From positions 1 to 64,000 of the forward strand of contig NZ_MKIN01000021.1 of NCBI RefSeq assembly GCF_001938985.1: a stretch of DNA of 64,000 nucleotides. Direction: 5' to 3'. The DNA is from Gillisella taibaishanensis (GTDB taxonomy: Bacteria; Pseudomonadota; Alphaproteobacteria; Rhizobiales; Rhizobiaceae). The notes beneath the pieces are model-generated. The model ran no database searches and was not told the origin of the DNA. It worked only from the letters and a program-made list of their open reading frames with translations. Shown here piece by piece: positions 18,989 through 29,186 of the stretch (within the stretch, counting starts at the first letter, position 1; every line of letters begins with the position of its first letter). The position numbers were made by a program, and so were the translations under genes.

Positions 18989-20287
18989 ATGCCCAGCATC
19001 ATCACCAAAGGCCTCAACCGCCGCTCGCTTCTCAAAGCCACCGGCACCGTCGCAACGCTTGCCGCGGCCCGGGCTCTGCTGCCTTCCGGCGCGATGGCTG
19101 CCACCGCGGCACCGGAAGTCAACGCAGCAAAGCTGGGCTACATCGCCCTGACGGATGCTGCTCCGCTGATCATTGCCCAGGAAAAGGGCCTGTTTGCAAA
19201 ATATGGCATGACCGGCGTCGAGGTGGCGAAGCAGGCATCGTGGGGCGCGACACGCGACAATCTGGTGCTCGGCGGCGCGGCAAACGGCATCGATGGCGCC
19301 CATATCCTGACGCCGATGCCCTACCTGATGCAGACCGGCAAGGTGACGCAGAACAATGTACCGGTGCCGATGGCGATCCTCTCCCGCCTCAATCTCGACA
19401 GCCAGGGCATTTCGGTTGCCAAGGAATATGCCTCGACGGGCGTGGCGCTCGATGCCGGCAAGCTGAAGGAAGCCTTTGCCGAGAAGAAAGCCAAGGCCGG
19501 CGAGGTCAAGGTTGCCATGACCTTCCCTGGCGGCACCCATGATCTGTGGCTCCGCTACTGGCTGGCAGCAGGCGGCATCGATCCGGATAAGGACGTGTCC
19601 ACCATCGTCGTGCCGCCGCCGCAGATGGTTGCCAACATGAAAGTCGGCACCATGGACGCCTTTTGCGTCGGCGAGCCTTGGAACGAGCAGCTCGTGAACC
19701 AGGGCATCGGCTTTACCGCCTGCACCACCGGCGAGCTTTGGAAGGGTCATCCGGAGAAGGCGTTTTCCATGCGCGCCGATTGGGTCGAGAAGAACCCCAA
19801 CGCCACCAAGGCGCTTGTTATGGCGATCATGGAAGCGCAGATGTGGTGCGACAAGATGGAGAACAAGGCCGAAATGGCCGACATTCTCGGCAAGCGCCAA
19901 TGGTTCAACGTGCCGCCGAAAGACGTGCTCGGCCGCCTGAAGGGCACGATCAATTACGGCAATGGCCGCCTCGTCGAAAATACCGGCCTGCAGATGAAAT
20001 TCTGGCAGGATCACGCTTCCTATCCCTTCAAGAGCCATGACCTCTGGTTCCTCACGGAAAATATGCGCTGGGGCAAGTTCGCCGCCGATTCCGACATGAA
20101 AACGCTGGTGGACAAGGTCAACCGCGAAGACATCTGGCGCGCTGCCGCCAAGGAGCTGTCAGTGGCCGCTGCCGATATTCCGACCTCCACCTCGCGTGGC
20201 AAGGAGACCTTTTTCGACGGCAAGGTCTTCGATCCTGAAAATCCGAAAGCCTATCTCGACAGCCTTGCCATCAAGGCGACGGCGTGA
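18989..20287 (+). CDS. nrtA: Nitrate ABC transporter binding protein NrtA
   Basis: A 432-residue periplasmic nitrate-binding protein. The N terminus is a twin-arginine signal (NRRSLLKATG followed by a hydrophobic stretch and cleavage near AMAA). Family segments include LIIAQEKGLFAKYGM, ILTPMPYLM, LRYWLAAGGIDPD, VVPPPQM and DAFCVGEPWNEQ. The start at 18989 follows an AGGAG and gives the standard Tat leader; the longer upstream frame runs through the leader terminator and is rejected. First gene of the nrtABC-nirBD-nasA-cysG operon. Confidence 0.94.
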   Translation: MPSIITKGLNRRSLLKATGTVATLAAARALLPSGAMAATAAPEVNAAKLGYIALTDAAPLIIAQEKGLFAKYGMTGVEVAKQASWGATRDNLVLGGAANGIDGAHILTPMPYLMQTGKVTQNNVPVPMAILSRLNLDSQGISVAKEYASTGVALDAGKLKEAFAEKKAKAGEVKVAMTFPGGTHDLWLRYWLAAGGIDPDKDVSTIVVPPPQMVANMKVGTMDAFCVGEPWNEQLVNQGIGFTACTTGELWKGHPEKAFSMRADWVEKNPNATKALVMAIMEAQMWCDKMENKAEMADILGKRQWFNVPPKDVLGRLKGTINYGNGRLVENTGLQMKFWQDHASYPFKSHDLWFLTENMRWGKFAADSDMKTLVDKVNREDIWRAAAKELSVAAADIPTSTSRGKETFFDGKVFDPENPKAYLDSLAIKATA

Positions 20288-20310
20288 ACCGGCAGAAGAG
20301 GAGAAACCCA

Positions 20311-21213
20311 ATGTCCGCCACTCTGCGCAAGACCAACACTGAGGCCGCAGCCTCGGCATTGCTGCCGGCCACCGGGGGTAAGGTCGTATCGCTTGCCCGC
20401 CGCCCCGCTCCCACCTTCAACGTCAGCCGTATCGGCTTGAACATCCTGCGCAATGTCGTGCCGCCGCTGGTGGTGCTCGCCATCCTGCTCGGCATCTGGC
20501 AGATCGCCTGTTCGCATCCCGGCGCCACTCTGCCACCGCCGAGCCAGGTGTGGAGCGAGGCGCACGACCTGATCACCGCGCCCTTCTTCAACAACGGTCC
20601 TCAGGATATCGGGCTGGCGCTGCGGGTGCTGGTGTCGCTGGAGCGGGTGGCGATCGGCTTTGGCCTTGCCGCCATTGCCGGCGTCTGTCTCGGCGCCATC
20701 GTCGGCCAGAGCGTCTGGGCGATGCGGGGTCTCGACCCGATCTTCCAGATTTTGCGCACCGTGCCGCCGCTGGCCTGGCTGCCGCTATCGCTCGCTGCCT
20801 TCCAGAACTCCAACCCCTCGGCAATCTTCGTGATCTTCATCACCTCAATCTGGCCCGTGATCATCAACACAGCCGTCGGCGTGCGCAATATTCCCGACGA
20901 TTATCGCAATATCGCCCGGGTTCTGCGTCTCAACCCGCTCGAATTCTTTATCCGCATCATGGTTCCGGCTGCAGCGCCTTACATCTTCACCGGACTTCGC
21001 ATCGGCGTCGGCCTCTCGTGGCTGGCGATCGTTGCGGCTGAGATGCTGACCGGCGGCGTTGGCATCGGCTTCTTCATCTGGGATGCGTGGAACTCGTCGC
21101 GCCTGTCAGACATCATCGTGGCCCTCGCCTATATCGGCGTCACCGGCTTCATTCTCGACAAGCTGGTGGCACTGCTGGGCAGCGTCATCACCCGTGGCAC
21201 CGCGAAAAATTGA
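20311..21213 (+). CDS. nrtB: Nitrate ABC transporter permease NrtB
   Basis: A 300-residue inner-membrane permease of the BPD_transp_1 type. About six membrane segments are visible, starting with [18 protein letters not shown] near residue 55. The coupling-helix region is around [21 protein letters not shown]. The ATG follows GAGGAGAAA at good spacing. It forms the membrane channel between NrtA and NrtC. Confidence 0.93.
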   Translation: MSATLRKTNTEAAASALLPATGGKVVSLARRPAPTFNVSRIGLNILRNVVPPLVVLAILLGIWQIACSHPGATLPPPSQVWSEAHDLITAPFFNNGPQDIGLALRVLVSLERVAIGFGLAAIAGVCLGAIVGQSVWAMRGLDPIFQILRTVPPLAWLPLSLAAFQNSNPSAIFVIFITSIWPVIINTAVGVRNIPDDYRNIARVLRLNPLEFFIRIMVPAAAPYIFTGLRIGVGLSWLAIVAAEMLTGGVGIGFFIWDAWNSSRLSDIIVALAYIGVTGFILDKLVALLGSVITRGTAKN

Positions 21214-21224
21214 GGTTGATGGCC

Positions 21225-22022
21225 ATGAATGCTTACCTGAAAATCGACCATATCGACAAAAGCTTCGAGCGCGGCGGCGTCAAGACCGATGTGCTGAAGG
21301 ATGTATCGCTCACCATCGACAAGGGCGAGTTCGTCTCGATCATCGGCCATTCCGGCTGTGGCAAGTCCACGCTGCTCAACCTGATTGCCGGTCTGACCCG
21401 GGTCTCGTCAGGCGCCGTGCTCTTGGAAAACCAGGAAGTCAACGCTCCGGGACCGGAGCGGGCCGTGGTGTTCCAGAACCATTCGCTGCTGCCCTGGCTG
21501 ACGGTCTATGAAAACGTCAACCTGGCCGTCTCCAAAGTATTTGCCGGCAAGAAGACCAAGGCTGAAAAGCATGACTGGGTCATGCGCAATCTCGACCTCG
21601 TGCAGATGGGCCATGCCAAGGACAAACGGCCTTCGGAAATTTCCGGCGGCATGAAACAACGCGTCGGTATCGCCCGGGCGCTGGCCATGGAGCCCAAAAT
21701 CCTGCTGCTCGACGAGCCTTTTGGCGCGCTCGATGCTCTGACCCGCGCCCATCTGCAGGATGCCGTGATGGAGATCCATGCTCGGCTCGGGAATACCATG
21801 ATCATGATCACTCATGACGTGGACGAAGCCGTGCTGCTCTCCGACCGCATCGTGATGATGACCAACGGCCCTGCCGCAAAAATCGGCGAAGTGCTCGATG
21901 TGCCGATCCCCCGCCCGCGTGACCGTATCGCGCTGGCATCTGACCGAACCTATCTGAAATCCCGCGAAGCTGTGCTGAAGTTCCTTTACGAACGTCACCG
22001 CTTCGTCGAAGCCGCGGAGTAG
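21225..22022 (+). CDS. nrtC: Nitrate ABC transporter ATPase NrtC
   Basis: A 265-residue ATPase with Walker A (GHSGCGKST), signature ISGGMKQRV, Walker B ([13 protein letters not shown]) and the switch His ([11 protein letters not shown]). Unlike cyanobacterial NrtC it has no fused binding-protein domain. Two ATGs (21219 and 21225) are possible; the second is preferred because GAGG then lies nine bases upstream. It powers nitrate uptake with NrtA and NrtB. Confidence 0.93.
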   Translation: MNAYLKIDHIDKSFERGGVKTDVLKDVSLTIDKGEFVSIIGHSGCGKSTLLNLIAGLTRVSSGAVLLENQEVNAPGPERAVVFQNHSLLPWLTVYENVNLAVSKVFAGKKTKAEKHDWVMRNLDLVQMGHAKDKRPSEISGGMKQRVGIARALAMEPKILLLDEPFGALDALTRAHLQDAVMEIHARLGNTMIMITHDVDEAVLLSDRIVMMTNGPAAKIGEVLDVPIPRPRDRIALASDRTYLKSREAVLKFLYERHRFVEAAE

Positions 22023-22027
22023 CCACC

Positions 22028-24478
22028 ATGGCCCAGAAACTCGTCATTATCGGCAACGGCATGGCCCCCGGCCGCATGCTGGAGCACCTTTTCGAACAGG
22101 CCCCAGGCCTTTACGACGTCACGATCTTCAACGCCGAACCACGCGTCAACTATGACCGCATCATGCTGTCGCCGGTTCTTTCAGGCGAAAAGACCTTCGA
22201 GGACATCATCATCCATGGCGATGGCTGGTACATCGCCAACAACGTCACCCTCTACAAGGGCCACCGGATCACCGCCATTGATCGTAACGCCCGCACCGTA
22301 ACTTCCGACCATGGCGTGACGGAAAGCTACGACAAGCTTGTCATCGCCACGGGCTCGGTTCCGTTCATCATCCCGGTTCCGGGCAAGGATCTTCCCGGCG
22401 TCATTACCTATCGCGATCTCGATGACGTCGACGCCATGCTGCTGGCCGCGCAATCGCGCGAAAAGGCCATCGTCATCGGCGGCGGCCTGCTTGGGCTCGA
22501 AGCGGCTGCGGGCCTGGCGCTGCGCGGCATGGATGTGACCGTGCTGCATGTCATGCCGACCCTGATGGAACGCCAGCTCGACCCCGCTGCAGGTTACCTG
22601 CTGCAAAAGGCCGTGGAAGAGCGCGGCATCAAGGTCATCACCAAAGCCAATACCAAGCGCATCCTAGGCACCGATCGCGTCGAAGGCATCGAGCTGGACG
22701 ATGGCACTATCATTCCGGCCACACTCGTCGTTATGGCCGTCGGCATCCGTCCGAATGCGGGTCTTGCCAAGGAGGCAGGCCTCGCCGTCAATCGCGGTAT
22801 TGTAGTCGATGCCGGCATGCATACATCGGACGGCGACATCTTCGCGGTCGGTGAATGCGCCGAAGTGGACGGCATGGTCTATGGCCTCGTGGCGCCGCTT
22901 TATGAAATGGCCCGCGTCGCCGCCTCCCATCTTTCAGGCGACACCAAGCCGGCCTTTGTCCATTCCGACACGCCGACCAAACTGAAGGTCACGGGCATCA
23001 ACCTCTTTTCTTTAGGTGATTTCGCGGATGGTGACGACCGGGAGGAAATCGTGCTGCGCGATGCCACGGCCGGTATCTACAAGCGCGTCGTTATCAAGGA
23101 TAATCGCATTATCGGCACGGTTCTCTATGGCGAGACCTCCGACGGCGCCTGGTTCAACGACCTGAAGAAAAAAGGCACCGATATTTCCGCCATGCGCGAC
23201 ACGTTGATCTTCGGCCAGTCCTACCAGGGGGGCACCCCGCTGGACCCTATGGCGGCCGTTGCAGCCTTGCCGGATGATGCGGAAATCTGCGGCTGCAACG
23301 GCGTCTGCAAGGGCAAGATCGTCACCTCCATTACCTCCAAGGGCCTGACGGCGCTGGATGAAGTTCGTGCCCATACGAAAGCTTCCGCCTCCTGCGGCAG
23401 CTGCACCGGCCTTGTCGAGCAGCTGATGTCGCTGACGCTGGGCGATGCTTACAACCCCGCCGCCGTCACGCCGATGTGCACCTGCACAGAGCTTGGCCAC
23501 GACGACGTGCGCCGGCTGATCAAGGCCAAGGGGCTGAAGACGATCCCTGCCGTTATGCAGGAGCTGGAATGGAAGACCTCCTGCGGCTGCGCCAAATGCC
23601 GCCCCGCCCTCAACTACTATCTCGTCTGCGACTGGCCGGATGAATATGCCGACGACTACCAGTCGCGTTTCATCAACGAGCGGGTGCATGCCAATATCCA
23701 GAAGGACGGCACCTATTCCGTCGTGCCGCGCATGTGGGGCGGCGTCACCTCGGCGGCCGAGCTTCGCGCCATCGCCGATGTGGTCGACAAGTTCGAAATC
23801 CCAATGGTGAAGGTCACCGGTGGCCAGCGCATCGACCTGCTCGGCATCGAGAAGGAAAACCTGCCCGCCGTCTGGGCCGATTTGGGCAAGGCCGGGTTCG
23901 TGTCAGGCCAGGCCTATGCCAAGGGCCTGCGCACAGTAAAGACCTGCGTTGGCGAGCAATGGTGCCGCTTCGGCACGCAGGATTCCACCGGCTTCGGCAT
24001 CAAGCTCGAGAAATTCATGTGGGGCTCCTGGACGCCGGCCAAGCTAAAGCTGGCCGTTTCCGGCTGCCCGCGCAATTGCGCGGAGGCGACCTGCAAGGAC
24101 ATCGGCGTGATCTGCGTCGATAGCGGCTTCGAAATTCATTTCGCCGGCGCTGCTGGCCTCGACATCAAGGGCACCGAAGTTCTCGGCCTCGTCAAGACCG
24201 AGGAGGAAGCGCTGGAGCATATCGTAGCGCTGACGCAGATGTACCGCGAGCAGGCCCGCTATCTGGAGCGCATCTACAAATGGGCCAAGCGCATCGGCTA
24301 TGACGAGGTCCGTCGCCAGATCATGGATGATGGCGACAAGCGCCGCGCCTATTTCGACCGCTTCGTCTTTTCGCAGAAATTTGCTCAGGTCGACCCTTGG
24401 TCGGAGCGTGTCTCCGGCAAGGACAAGCATGAGTTCAAGCCGATGGCGACCATCGGCCATGCCCAAGCCGCGGAGTGA
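22028..24478 (+). CDS. nirB: Nitrite reductase large subunit NirB
   Basis: An 816-residue NADH-dependent assimilatory nitrite reductase subunit that reduces nitrite to ammonium. Domain order: FAD/NAD pyridine-nucleotide oxidoreductase (1-400; IIGNGMAPGR and AIVIGGGLLGLEAA), BFD-like [2Fe-2S] region with CGCNGVCKG and CGSCTG (about 418-460), a second cysteine-rich stretch (SCGCAKCRP near 520), then the sulfite/nitrite reductase fold. The siroheme/[4Fe-4S] ligands are CVGEQWC near 640 and GCPRNC near 680. It starts five bases after nrtC. Confidence 0.96.
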   Translation: MAQKLVIIGNGMAPGRMLEHLFEQAPGLYDVTIFNAEPRVNYDRIMLSPVLSGEKTFEDIIIHGDGWYIANNVTLYKGHRITAIDRNARTVTSDHGVTESYDKLVIATGSVPFIIPVPGKDLPGVITYRDLDDVDAMLLAAQSREKAIVIGGGLLGLEAAAGLALRGMDVTVLHVMPTLMERQLDPAAGYLLQKAVEERGIKVITKANTKRILGTDRVEGIELDDGTIIPATLVVMAVGIRPNAGLAKEAGLAVNRGIVVDAGMHTSDGDIFAVGECAEVDGMVYGLVAPLYEMARVAASHLSGDTKPAFVHSDTPTKLKVTGINLFSLGDFADGDDREEIVLRDATAGIYKRVVIKDNRIIGTVLYGETSDGAWFNDLKKKGTDISAMRDTLIFGQSYQGGTPLDPMAAVAALPDDAEICGCNGVCKGKIVTSITSKGLTALDEVRAHTKASASCGSCTGLVEQLMSLTLGDAYNPAAVTPMCTCTELGHDDVRRLIKAKGLKTIPAVMQELEWKTSCGCAKCRPALNYYLVCDWPDEYADDYQSRFINERVHANIQKDGTYSVVPRMWGGVTSAAELRAIADVVDKFEIPMVKVTGGQRIDLLGIEKENLPAVWADLGKAGFVSGQAYAKGLRTVKTCVGEQWCRFGTQDSTGFGIKLEKFMWGSWTPAKLKLAVSGCPRNCAEATCKDIGVICVDSGFEIHFAGAAGLDIKGTEVLGLVKTEEEALEHIVALTQMYREQARYLERIYKWAKRIGYDEVRRQIMDDGDKRRAYFDRFVFSQKFAQVDPWSERVSGKDKHEFKPMATIGHAQAAE

Positions 24479-24482
24479 GATC

Positions 24483-24821
24483 ATGGAAAACAACTGGATC
24501 GCCATTGGCCATATCGACGACATCCCGCTGCGCGGCGCACGCTGCGTGAAGACGCCTCAGGGCAAGATCGCCGTGTTTCGCACCGCCGAAAACGAAGTCT
24601 TCGCCATCGAGGACCATTGCCCCCACAAGGGCGGCCCGCTTAGCCAAGGCATCGTCCATGGCAAGGCCGTCACCTGCCCGCTGCACAACTGGGTGATTTC
24701 GCTGGAAAGCGGCAAGGCACTCGGCGCGGATGAGGGCGCGGTTGCCACCATCGACATCCGCAACGAGGCAGGCGCGCTGTCCATCCGCCTCACCCACCAG
24801 ATGATGGCGGCAGCGGAGTAA
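24483..24821 (+). CDS. nirD: Nitrite reductase small subunit NirD
   Basis: A 112-residue Rieske-fold partner of NirB. The ligand positions Cys46, His48, Cys65 and His68 are present (DHCPHKG and CPLHNW), so it may bind a [2Fe-2S] cluster; several enteric NirD proteins have lost these residues. The ATG at 24483 gives the standard length. It is four bases downstream of nirB and four before nasA. Confidence 0.94.
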   Translation: MENNWIAIGHIDDIPLRGARCVKTPQGKIAVFRTAENEVFAIEDHCPHKGGPLSQGIVHGKAVTCPLHNWVISLESGKALGADEGAVATIDIRNEAGALSIRLTHQMMAAAE

Positions 24822-24824
24822 ATC

Positions 24825-27482
24825 ATGGCGCACGAGGTCAAGACCACCTGCCCCTATTGCGGCGTCGGCTGCGGCGTGATCGCCAAAGTGGAAGAGAATG
24901 GCGCCGTCAGCATCAAGGGCGATCCGGACCATCCAGCCAATTACGGCCGGCTCTGCTCCAAGGGTTCGGCGCTCGGAGAAACGCTTGACCTTGATGGCCG
25001 GGCGCTTTACCCGACCGTCGACGGCAAGCGCCAGAGCTGGGATGCAGCCCTTGACCTCGTGGCCGAGACATTTTCGCGGACCATATCCGAGCAAGGGCCT
25101 GACTCCGTCGCCTTCTATCTCTCAGGGCAATTGCTGACCGAGGATTATTACGTCGCCAACAAGCTGATGAAGGGCTTCATCGGCTCGGCCAATATCGACA
25201 CCAATTCGCGCCTGTGCATGGCTTCCTCTGTTGCCGGCCACAAGCGGGCTTTCGGCGCCGATACCGTGCCGGGCAATTACCGGGATCTGGAACTGGCCGA
25301 TCTCGTGGTGCTTGTCGGGTCCAACATGGGCTGGTGCCATCCGGTCCTTTATCAGCGGCTGGCGGCGGAAAAGGCCAAGCGGCCCGGACTGAAGGTCGTG
25401 GTCATCGACCCGCGCCGCACGGCAACGTCTGATATTGCCGACCTGCATCTGTCGATCCGGCCGGATGGCGATGTGGCGCTGTTCAACGGTCTGCTCGCCC
25501 ATTTGGTTGAAGCCGGCGCCATCGATCAATCCTATATTGCCGCCCATACGACAGGTTTCGCCGAGACCTTTTCGGCAGCCGCCAGCCAATCCTTTGCCGA
25601 TCTGCTGGACGCGACCGGCTTGCCGGCCATGCAGATCAGGCAATTCTTCCAGATGTTTGCCGCAACGGAGCGGAGCGTCACCTGCTACAGCCAGGGGGTC
25701 AATCAGTCCTCGCTTGGCACCGACAAGGTCAATGCGATCATCAATTGCCATCTGGCCACCGGCCGCGTGGGTAAGCCGGGCTGCGGTCCATTCTCCCTTA
25801 CCGGCCAGCCCAACGCCATGGGCGGGCGCGAAGTCGGCGGCCTCGCCAATATGCTGGCCGCCCATATGGAAATCGCCAATCCTGATGATCGCGACCGGGT
25901 GCGGCGTTTCTGGGCATCACCGTCGATTGCTGAGAAGCCGGGCCTGAAAGCAGTCGAAATGTTCCAGGCTGTGGCAGATGGCCGGATCAAAGCCTTGTGG
26001 ATCATGTCGACCAATCCCGTCGTCTCCATGCCCGATGCCGATGCCGTCAAGGCGGCGATTGCCGCCTGCCCCTTCGTGGTTGTCTCCGACATCCAGGCGG
26101 ACACTGACACTGCGCAGCTGGCGCATGTGTTGCTGCCAGCCGCCGGCTGGGGCGAAAAGAGCGGCACGGTGACCAATTCCGAACGGCGCATCTCCCGCCA
26201 GCGGCCCTTCAAGCTCGCCCCCGGCGAAGCACGGCCAGACTGGTGGCAGATGGCAGAGGTCGGTCGGCGCATGGGCTTTGCCGAGGCTTTCGCCTACAGT
26301 TCTCCCGCCGAGATTTTTGCCGAACACGCCAGCCTTTCTGCGTTTGAAAATCACGGCAGCCGCGACTTCGATATCGGCGCCTATGCCACGGCAAGGGAAG
26401 CCGATTACGAGGCACTCATCCCCTTCCAATGGCCGCAGCAGGCTGGCGAGACGGCGAGCGAGAGTCGGTTCTTCGCCAATGGTGGCTTCTACCATGCCGA
26501 TGGCAAGGCCCGTTTCATCGTCTGCGACACCGCCGCCCCGGAACGGGTGAAGGCCGATTTCCCCTTCACGCTCAACACTGGCCGGGTGCGAGATCATTGG
26601 CATACGATGACCCGCACCGCGAAAAGCGCTCGGCTGTCTGCGCACCTCGCCGAACCGTTTGCGGAAATTCATCCGCTCGACGCGGCCAGTCTTGGCCTTG
26701 CCGATGCAGCGCTGGTGGAACTGACGAGCGAGACTGGGGCACGGATCCTCGTTCGCACTCTAGTCACCGCGAGGCAAAGCCGGGGATCGATCTTCGTGCC
26801 TATGCACTGGACGGGTGAAACCGCCTCACTGGCACGCGTCGACACCTTGGTTCCCTCTGTTACTGATCCAATATCCGGGCAACCAGCCCTTAAACATGTC
26901 GGCGTCTCGGTCAAACCTTACAACGCCCATGCCTACGGCTTTGCCGTTACCGCGCAGAAGCCGATCGGTCTCGATGCCACCTACTGGGCACTTGCGAAGG
27001 CCGACAATGGCTGGCGTCTGGAACTGGCGTTTGACAGTGCCGAAGACTGGGAAAGCTGGGCGCGCGCCACCCTCGGCGTGCCCGATAGTGCCGATATGGT
27101 CGGCTACGGCGATGCCACGACCGGCGATCATCGGCTGGCCTTTTTTGACGGCGACAGGCTCTGTGCCGCCCTGTTCATCGCCCGCCAGCCGGTCGCGGTG
27201 TCGCGCAATTGGGCAGCAGCACAGTTGGCCGGTGATTTTTCGGATCGTCGCAGCCGGTATGGCCTGATCGCCGGGCGGCCAAGCGCAGGCGAAGTCGATC
27301 CGGGCGCCATCGTCTGCTCGTGCTTTTCGGTCGGCATTAACCAGATCGCCAATGCCGTGACCGACGGCTGCCGCACGACGGAAGAAATCGGCCAATGTCT
27401 CAGTGCCGGCACCAATTGCGGCTCTTGCCGCGCCGAAATCAGGAGGATCATCGATGACATCACCATTCTTGCCGCAGAATGA
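24825..27482 (+). CDS. nasA: Assimilatory nitrate reductase NasA
   Basis: An 885-residue molybdenum enzyme that reduces nitrate to nitrite in the cytoplasm. The N-terminal [4Fe-4S] ligands are Cys9, Cys12, Cys16 and Cys44 (CPYCGVGCG and RLCSKG). The long molybdopterin bis-MGD domain follows (SNMGWCHPV, MWIMSTNPV-like text, LNTGRVRDHWHTMTRT). A BFD-like [2Fe-2S] extension sits at the C terminus (CSCFSVG and NCGSCRAEI, about 829-868). No Tat signal is present, as expected for the assimilatory enzyme. Its end overlaps cysG by 29 bases. Confidence 0.95.
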   Translation: MAHEVKTTCPYCGVGCGVIAKVEENGAVSIKGDPDHPANYGRLCSKGSALGETLDLDGRALYPTVDGKRQSWDAALDLVAETFSRTISEQGPDSVAFYLSGQLLTEDYYVANKLMKGFIGSANIDTNSRLCMASSVAGHKRAFGADTVPGNYRDLELADLVVLVGSNMGWCHPVLYQRLAAEKAKRPGLKVVVIDPRRTATSDIADLHLSIRPDGDVALFNGLLAHLVEAGAIDQSYIAAHTTGFAETFSAAASQSFADLLDATGLPAMQIRQFFQMFAATERSVTCYSQGVNQSSLGTDKVNAIINCHLATGRVGKPGCGPFSLTGQPNAMGGREVGGLANMLAAHMEIANPDDRDRVRRFWASPSIAEKPGLKAVEMFQAVADGRIKALWIMSTNPVVSMPDADAVKAAIAACPFVVVSDIQADTDTAQLAHVLLPAAGWGEKSGTVTNSERRISRQRPFKLAPGEARPDWWQMAEVGRRMGFAEAFAYSSPAEIFAEHASLSAFENHGSRDFDIGAYATAREADYEALIPFQWPQQAGETASESRFFANGGFYHADGKARFIVCDTAAPERVKADFPFTLNTGRVRDHWHTMTRTAKSARLSAHLAEPFAEIHPLDAASLGLADAALVELTSETGARILVRTLVTARQSRGSIFVPMHWTGETASLARVDTLVPSVTDPISGQPALKHVGVSVKPYNAHAYGFAVTAQKPIGLDATYWALAKADNGWRLELAFDSAEDWESWARATLGVPDSADMVGYGDATTGDHRLAFFDGDRLCAALFIARQPVAVSRNWAAAQLAGDFSDRRSRYGLIAGRPSAGEVDPGAIVCSCFSVGINQIANAVTDGCRTTEEIGQCLSAGTNCGSCRAEIRRIIDDITILAAE

Positions 27483-28932
27483 TCCATCCCGCACAGAGCG
27501 CGTCGCGCCGCTTGCAAAGTTGCCGGTCTTCTGGGGGCTGGAGGGAAAACGGGTCATCGTCGCCGGCGGCTCGGAGGGTGCCGCCTGGAAAGCCGAACTG
27601 CTGGCAGCCTGCGGGGCCAATGTCGACGTCTACTGCCCGGACGAAGAGCTCTGCGACACCTTCCGCACGCTTGTTGCCGCAGACGACCGCATTCGCCATT
27701 ACGCTCATTGCTGGCATATAGGTCTATTCGACCATGCCGCCCTCGCCCTTGCCGATTGCGAAACGGACGAGGAAGCACTCGCCTTTGCCTGCGCTGCGCG
27801 GGCAGCCGGCGTCCCCTATAACGTCATCGACAAGCCGGCCTATTGCCAGTTCCAGTTCGGCTCCATCGTCAATCGCTCACCGGTCATCGTGTCGATTTCC
27901 ACCGATGGCGCCGCGCCGATCCTCGGCCAGGCGATCCGCCGGCGCATCGAAACGCTGCTGCCACCGGCGCTGAAGCAATGGGCGGAGTTAGCGCAGTCCG
28001 TTCGGGGAAGAGTCAACGAGACGCTTGCCCCCGGCCCGGCGCGCCGCAGTTTCTGGGAGCGCTTCGTCAATAGAGCATTTTCCGGCAATCAGCCGCCCGC
28101 CGATGGAGAGGAGCAGTCCCTCCTGCATCACGCCGCCACAAACGGCGGAGCGGCATCGAATGGACGCGTGACCCTGGTCGGCGCTGGCCCTGGCGACGCG
28201 GAACTGCTGACGCTCAAGGCCGTTCGCGCGCTGCAATCGGCCGATGTCATTCTATTCGACGATCTGGTGTCGCCTGATGTCCTGGAACTGGCCCGGCGCG
28301 AGGCAAAGCGCATGCTGGTTGGCAAACGCGGCGGCCGGGAAAGCTGCAAACAGGACGACATCAACGAGATGATGGTGCGGTTTGCCAAGGCGGGGAAGCG
28401 GGTCGTGCGGCTGAAGTCCGGCGATCCGATGATATTCGGGCGGGCCGGCGAAGAAATTGCACGGCTTGCCGATGAAGGCATCGCCGTCGACGTCGTGCCC
28501 GGCATCACCGCCGCTAGCGCCATGGCCGCCACGCTCGGCATATCGCTGACGCACCGCGACCACGCCCAATCGCTGCGGCTGGTAACCGGCCATTCCCGCC
28601 ATGGCGATCTGCCGGAAGGGCTGAACTGGAACGACATGGCGAACCCGTCCGTCACGACGGTCTTCTACATGGGCGGCCGCATGGCGGCGCGTATCGCGCA
28701 AAATATGATGGCAGCCGGCATGGCCGCCGCAACACCTGTTGTGGTGATGACATCGATCACCCGCGCAGATCAGACCGCTTGGCGCGGCTGTCTCGCGGAA
28801 CTCGGTGCCGCCGTCTCTGATATCGGCGTCGACAACCCTATCCTGATTGGCGTCGGCTCAGCCTTTGCGCAGCCGGGGATCTTGTCGGTTGAGGAAGATG
28901 GGAGCGAGGAACACTTCCGCGCGCGCGCGTAA
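27454..28932 (+). CDS. cysG: Siroheme synthase CysG
   Basis: A 492-residue fusion that makes siroheme for NirB. The N-terminal part (about 20-220) is a precorrin-2 dehydrogenase/ferrochelatase (GLEGKRVIVAGGSEGAAWKA). The C-terminal part (about 230-480) is uroporphyrinogen III methyltransferase with VTLVGAGPGDAELLTLKA, VRLKSGDPMIFGRAGEE and VPGITAASAMAA. The ATG at 27454 follows a perfect AGGAGG located inside nasA, so a 29-base overlap is well supported. It completes the nitrite reduction operon. Confidence 0.94.
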   Translation: MTSPFLPQNDPSRTERVAPLAKLPVFWGLEGKRVIVAGGSEGAAWKAELLAACGANVDVYCPDEELCDTFRTLVAADDRIRHYAHCWHIGLFDHAALALADCETDEEALAFACAARAAGVPYNVIDKPAYCQFQFGSIVNRSPVIVSISTDGAAPILGQAIRRRIETLLPPALKQWAELAQSVRGRVNETLAPGPARRSFWERFVNRAFSGNQPPADGEEQSLLHHAATNGGAASNGRVTLVGAGPGDAELLTLKAVRALQSADVILFDDLVSPDVLELARREAKRMLVGKRGGRESCKQDDINEMMVRFAKAGKRVVRLKSGDPMIFGRAGEEIARLADEGIAVDVVPGITAASAMAATLGISLTHRDHAQSLRLVTGHSRHGDLPEGLNWNDMANPSVTTVFYMGGRMAARIAQNMMAAGMAAATPVVVMTSITRADQTAWRGCLAELGAAVSDIGVDNPILIGVGSAFAQPGILSVEEDGSEEHFRARA

Positions 28933-29019
28933 AAGCGAAGCCCTACTGCATAAGAATTACGCAGCGAATTTAACGTGTTACAGCGTCATTAGTGCGGTTT
29001 ACAAAACGCACAGCGCTCT

Positions 29020-29183
29020 AAAATACGAAAAGCCCGCCGCGGGAGGAGGTGCGGCAGGCTTTTCGAAAACAATGAACGACGACTGGGAGGAGGAGTGTCG
29101 TCATTCCGACGGGCCGCTTTGGGAGGAGGAGAAGCTGGCCCGTAAATCGAAGCTCGGCGGGAGGAGGAGTGCGTCGCTTCGAT
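29020..29183 (-). ncRNA. Cuckoo-type anti-SD small RNA array
   Basis: Read on the minus strand, four adjacent hairpins each present CCTCCTCCC in the loop (plus-strand motif at 29159-29167, 29121-29129, 29085-29093 and 29041-29049). Stems span 29146-29183, 29109-29143, 29071-29105 and 29026-29065. The stem sequences differ but all pair well, which points to selection on structure. The last is GC-rich and followed by TTTTCGTATTTT, a good terminator. Published cuckoo RNAs are described as two to four adjacent hairpins, each loop with CCUCCUCCC. The expected transcript is about 160 nt. Its loops could pair with GGAGG Shine-Dalgarno sequences. Confidence 0.8.
29026..29065 (-). terminator. Last cuckoo hairpin, likely terminator
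   Basis: CGAAAAGCC-GCCGC pairs with GCGGC-GGCTTTTCG around the motif loop, with one internal mismatch. On the minus strand the hairpin is followed by TTTTCG and then TATTTT. It thus both carries the fourth motif copy and should end the small RNA. The flanking runs also allow some termination of the plus-strand nitrate operon. Confidence 0.6.
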
Positions 29184-29186
29184 GGA

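Noticed and set aside
18833..20038. A 401-codon minus-strand frame opposite nrtA
   Set aside because: It is a shadow of nrtA that also runs into the leader hairpins; no ribosome site or motif supports it.
29026..29183. The GGGAGGAGG repeats as a CRISPR array or as ribosome sites of tiny genes
   Set aside because: The repeat unit is only about nine bases, the flanks pair as stems instead of acting as unique spacers, and no cas gene is present. No consistent start codon follows the motifs.
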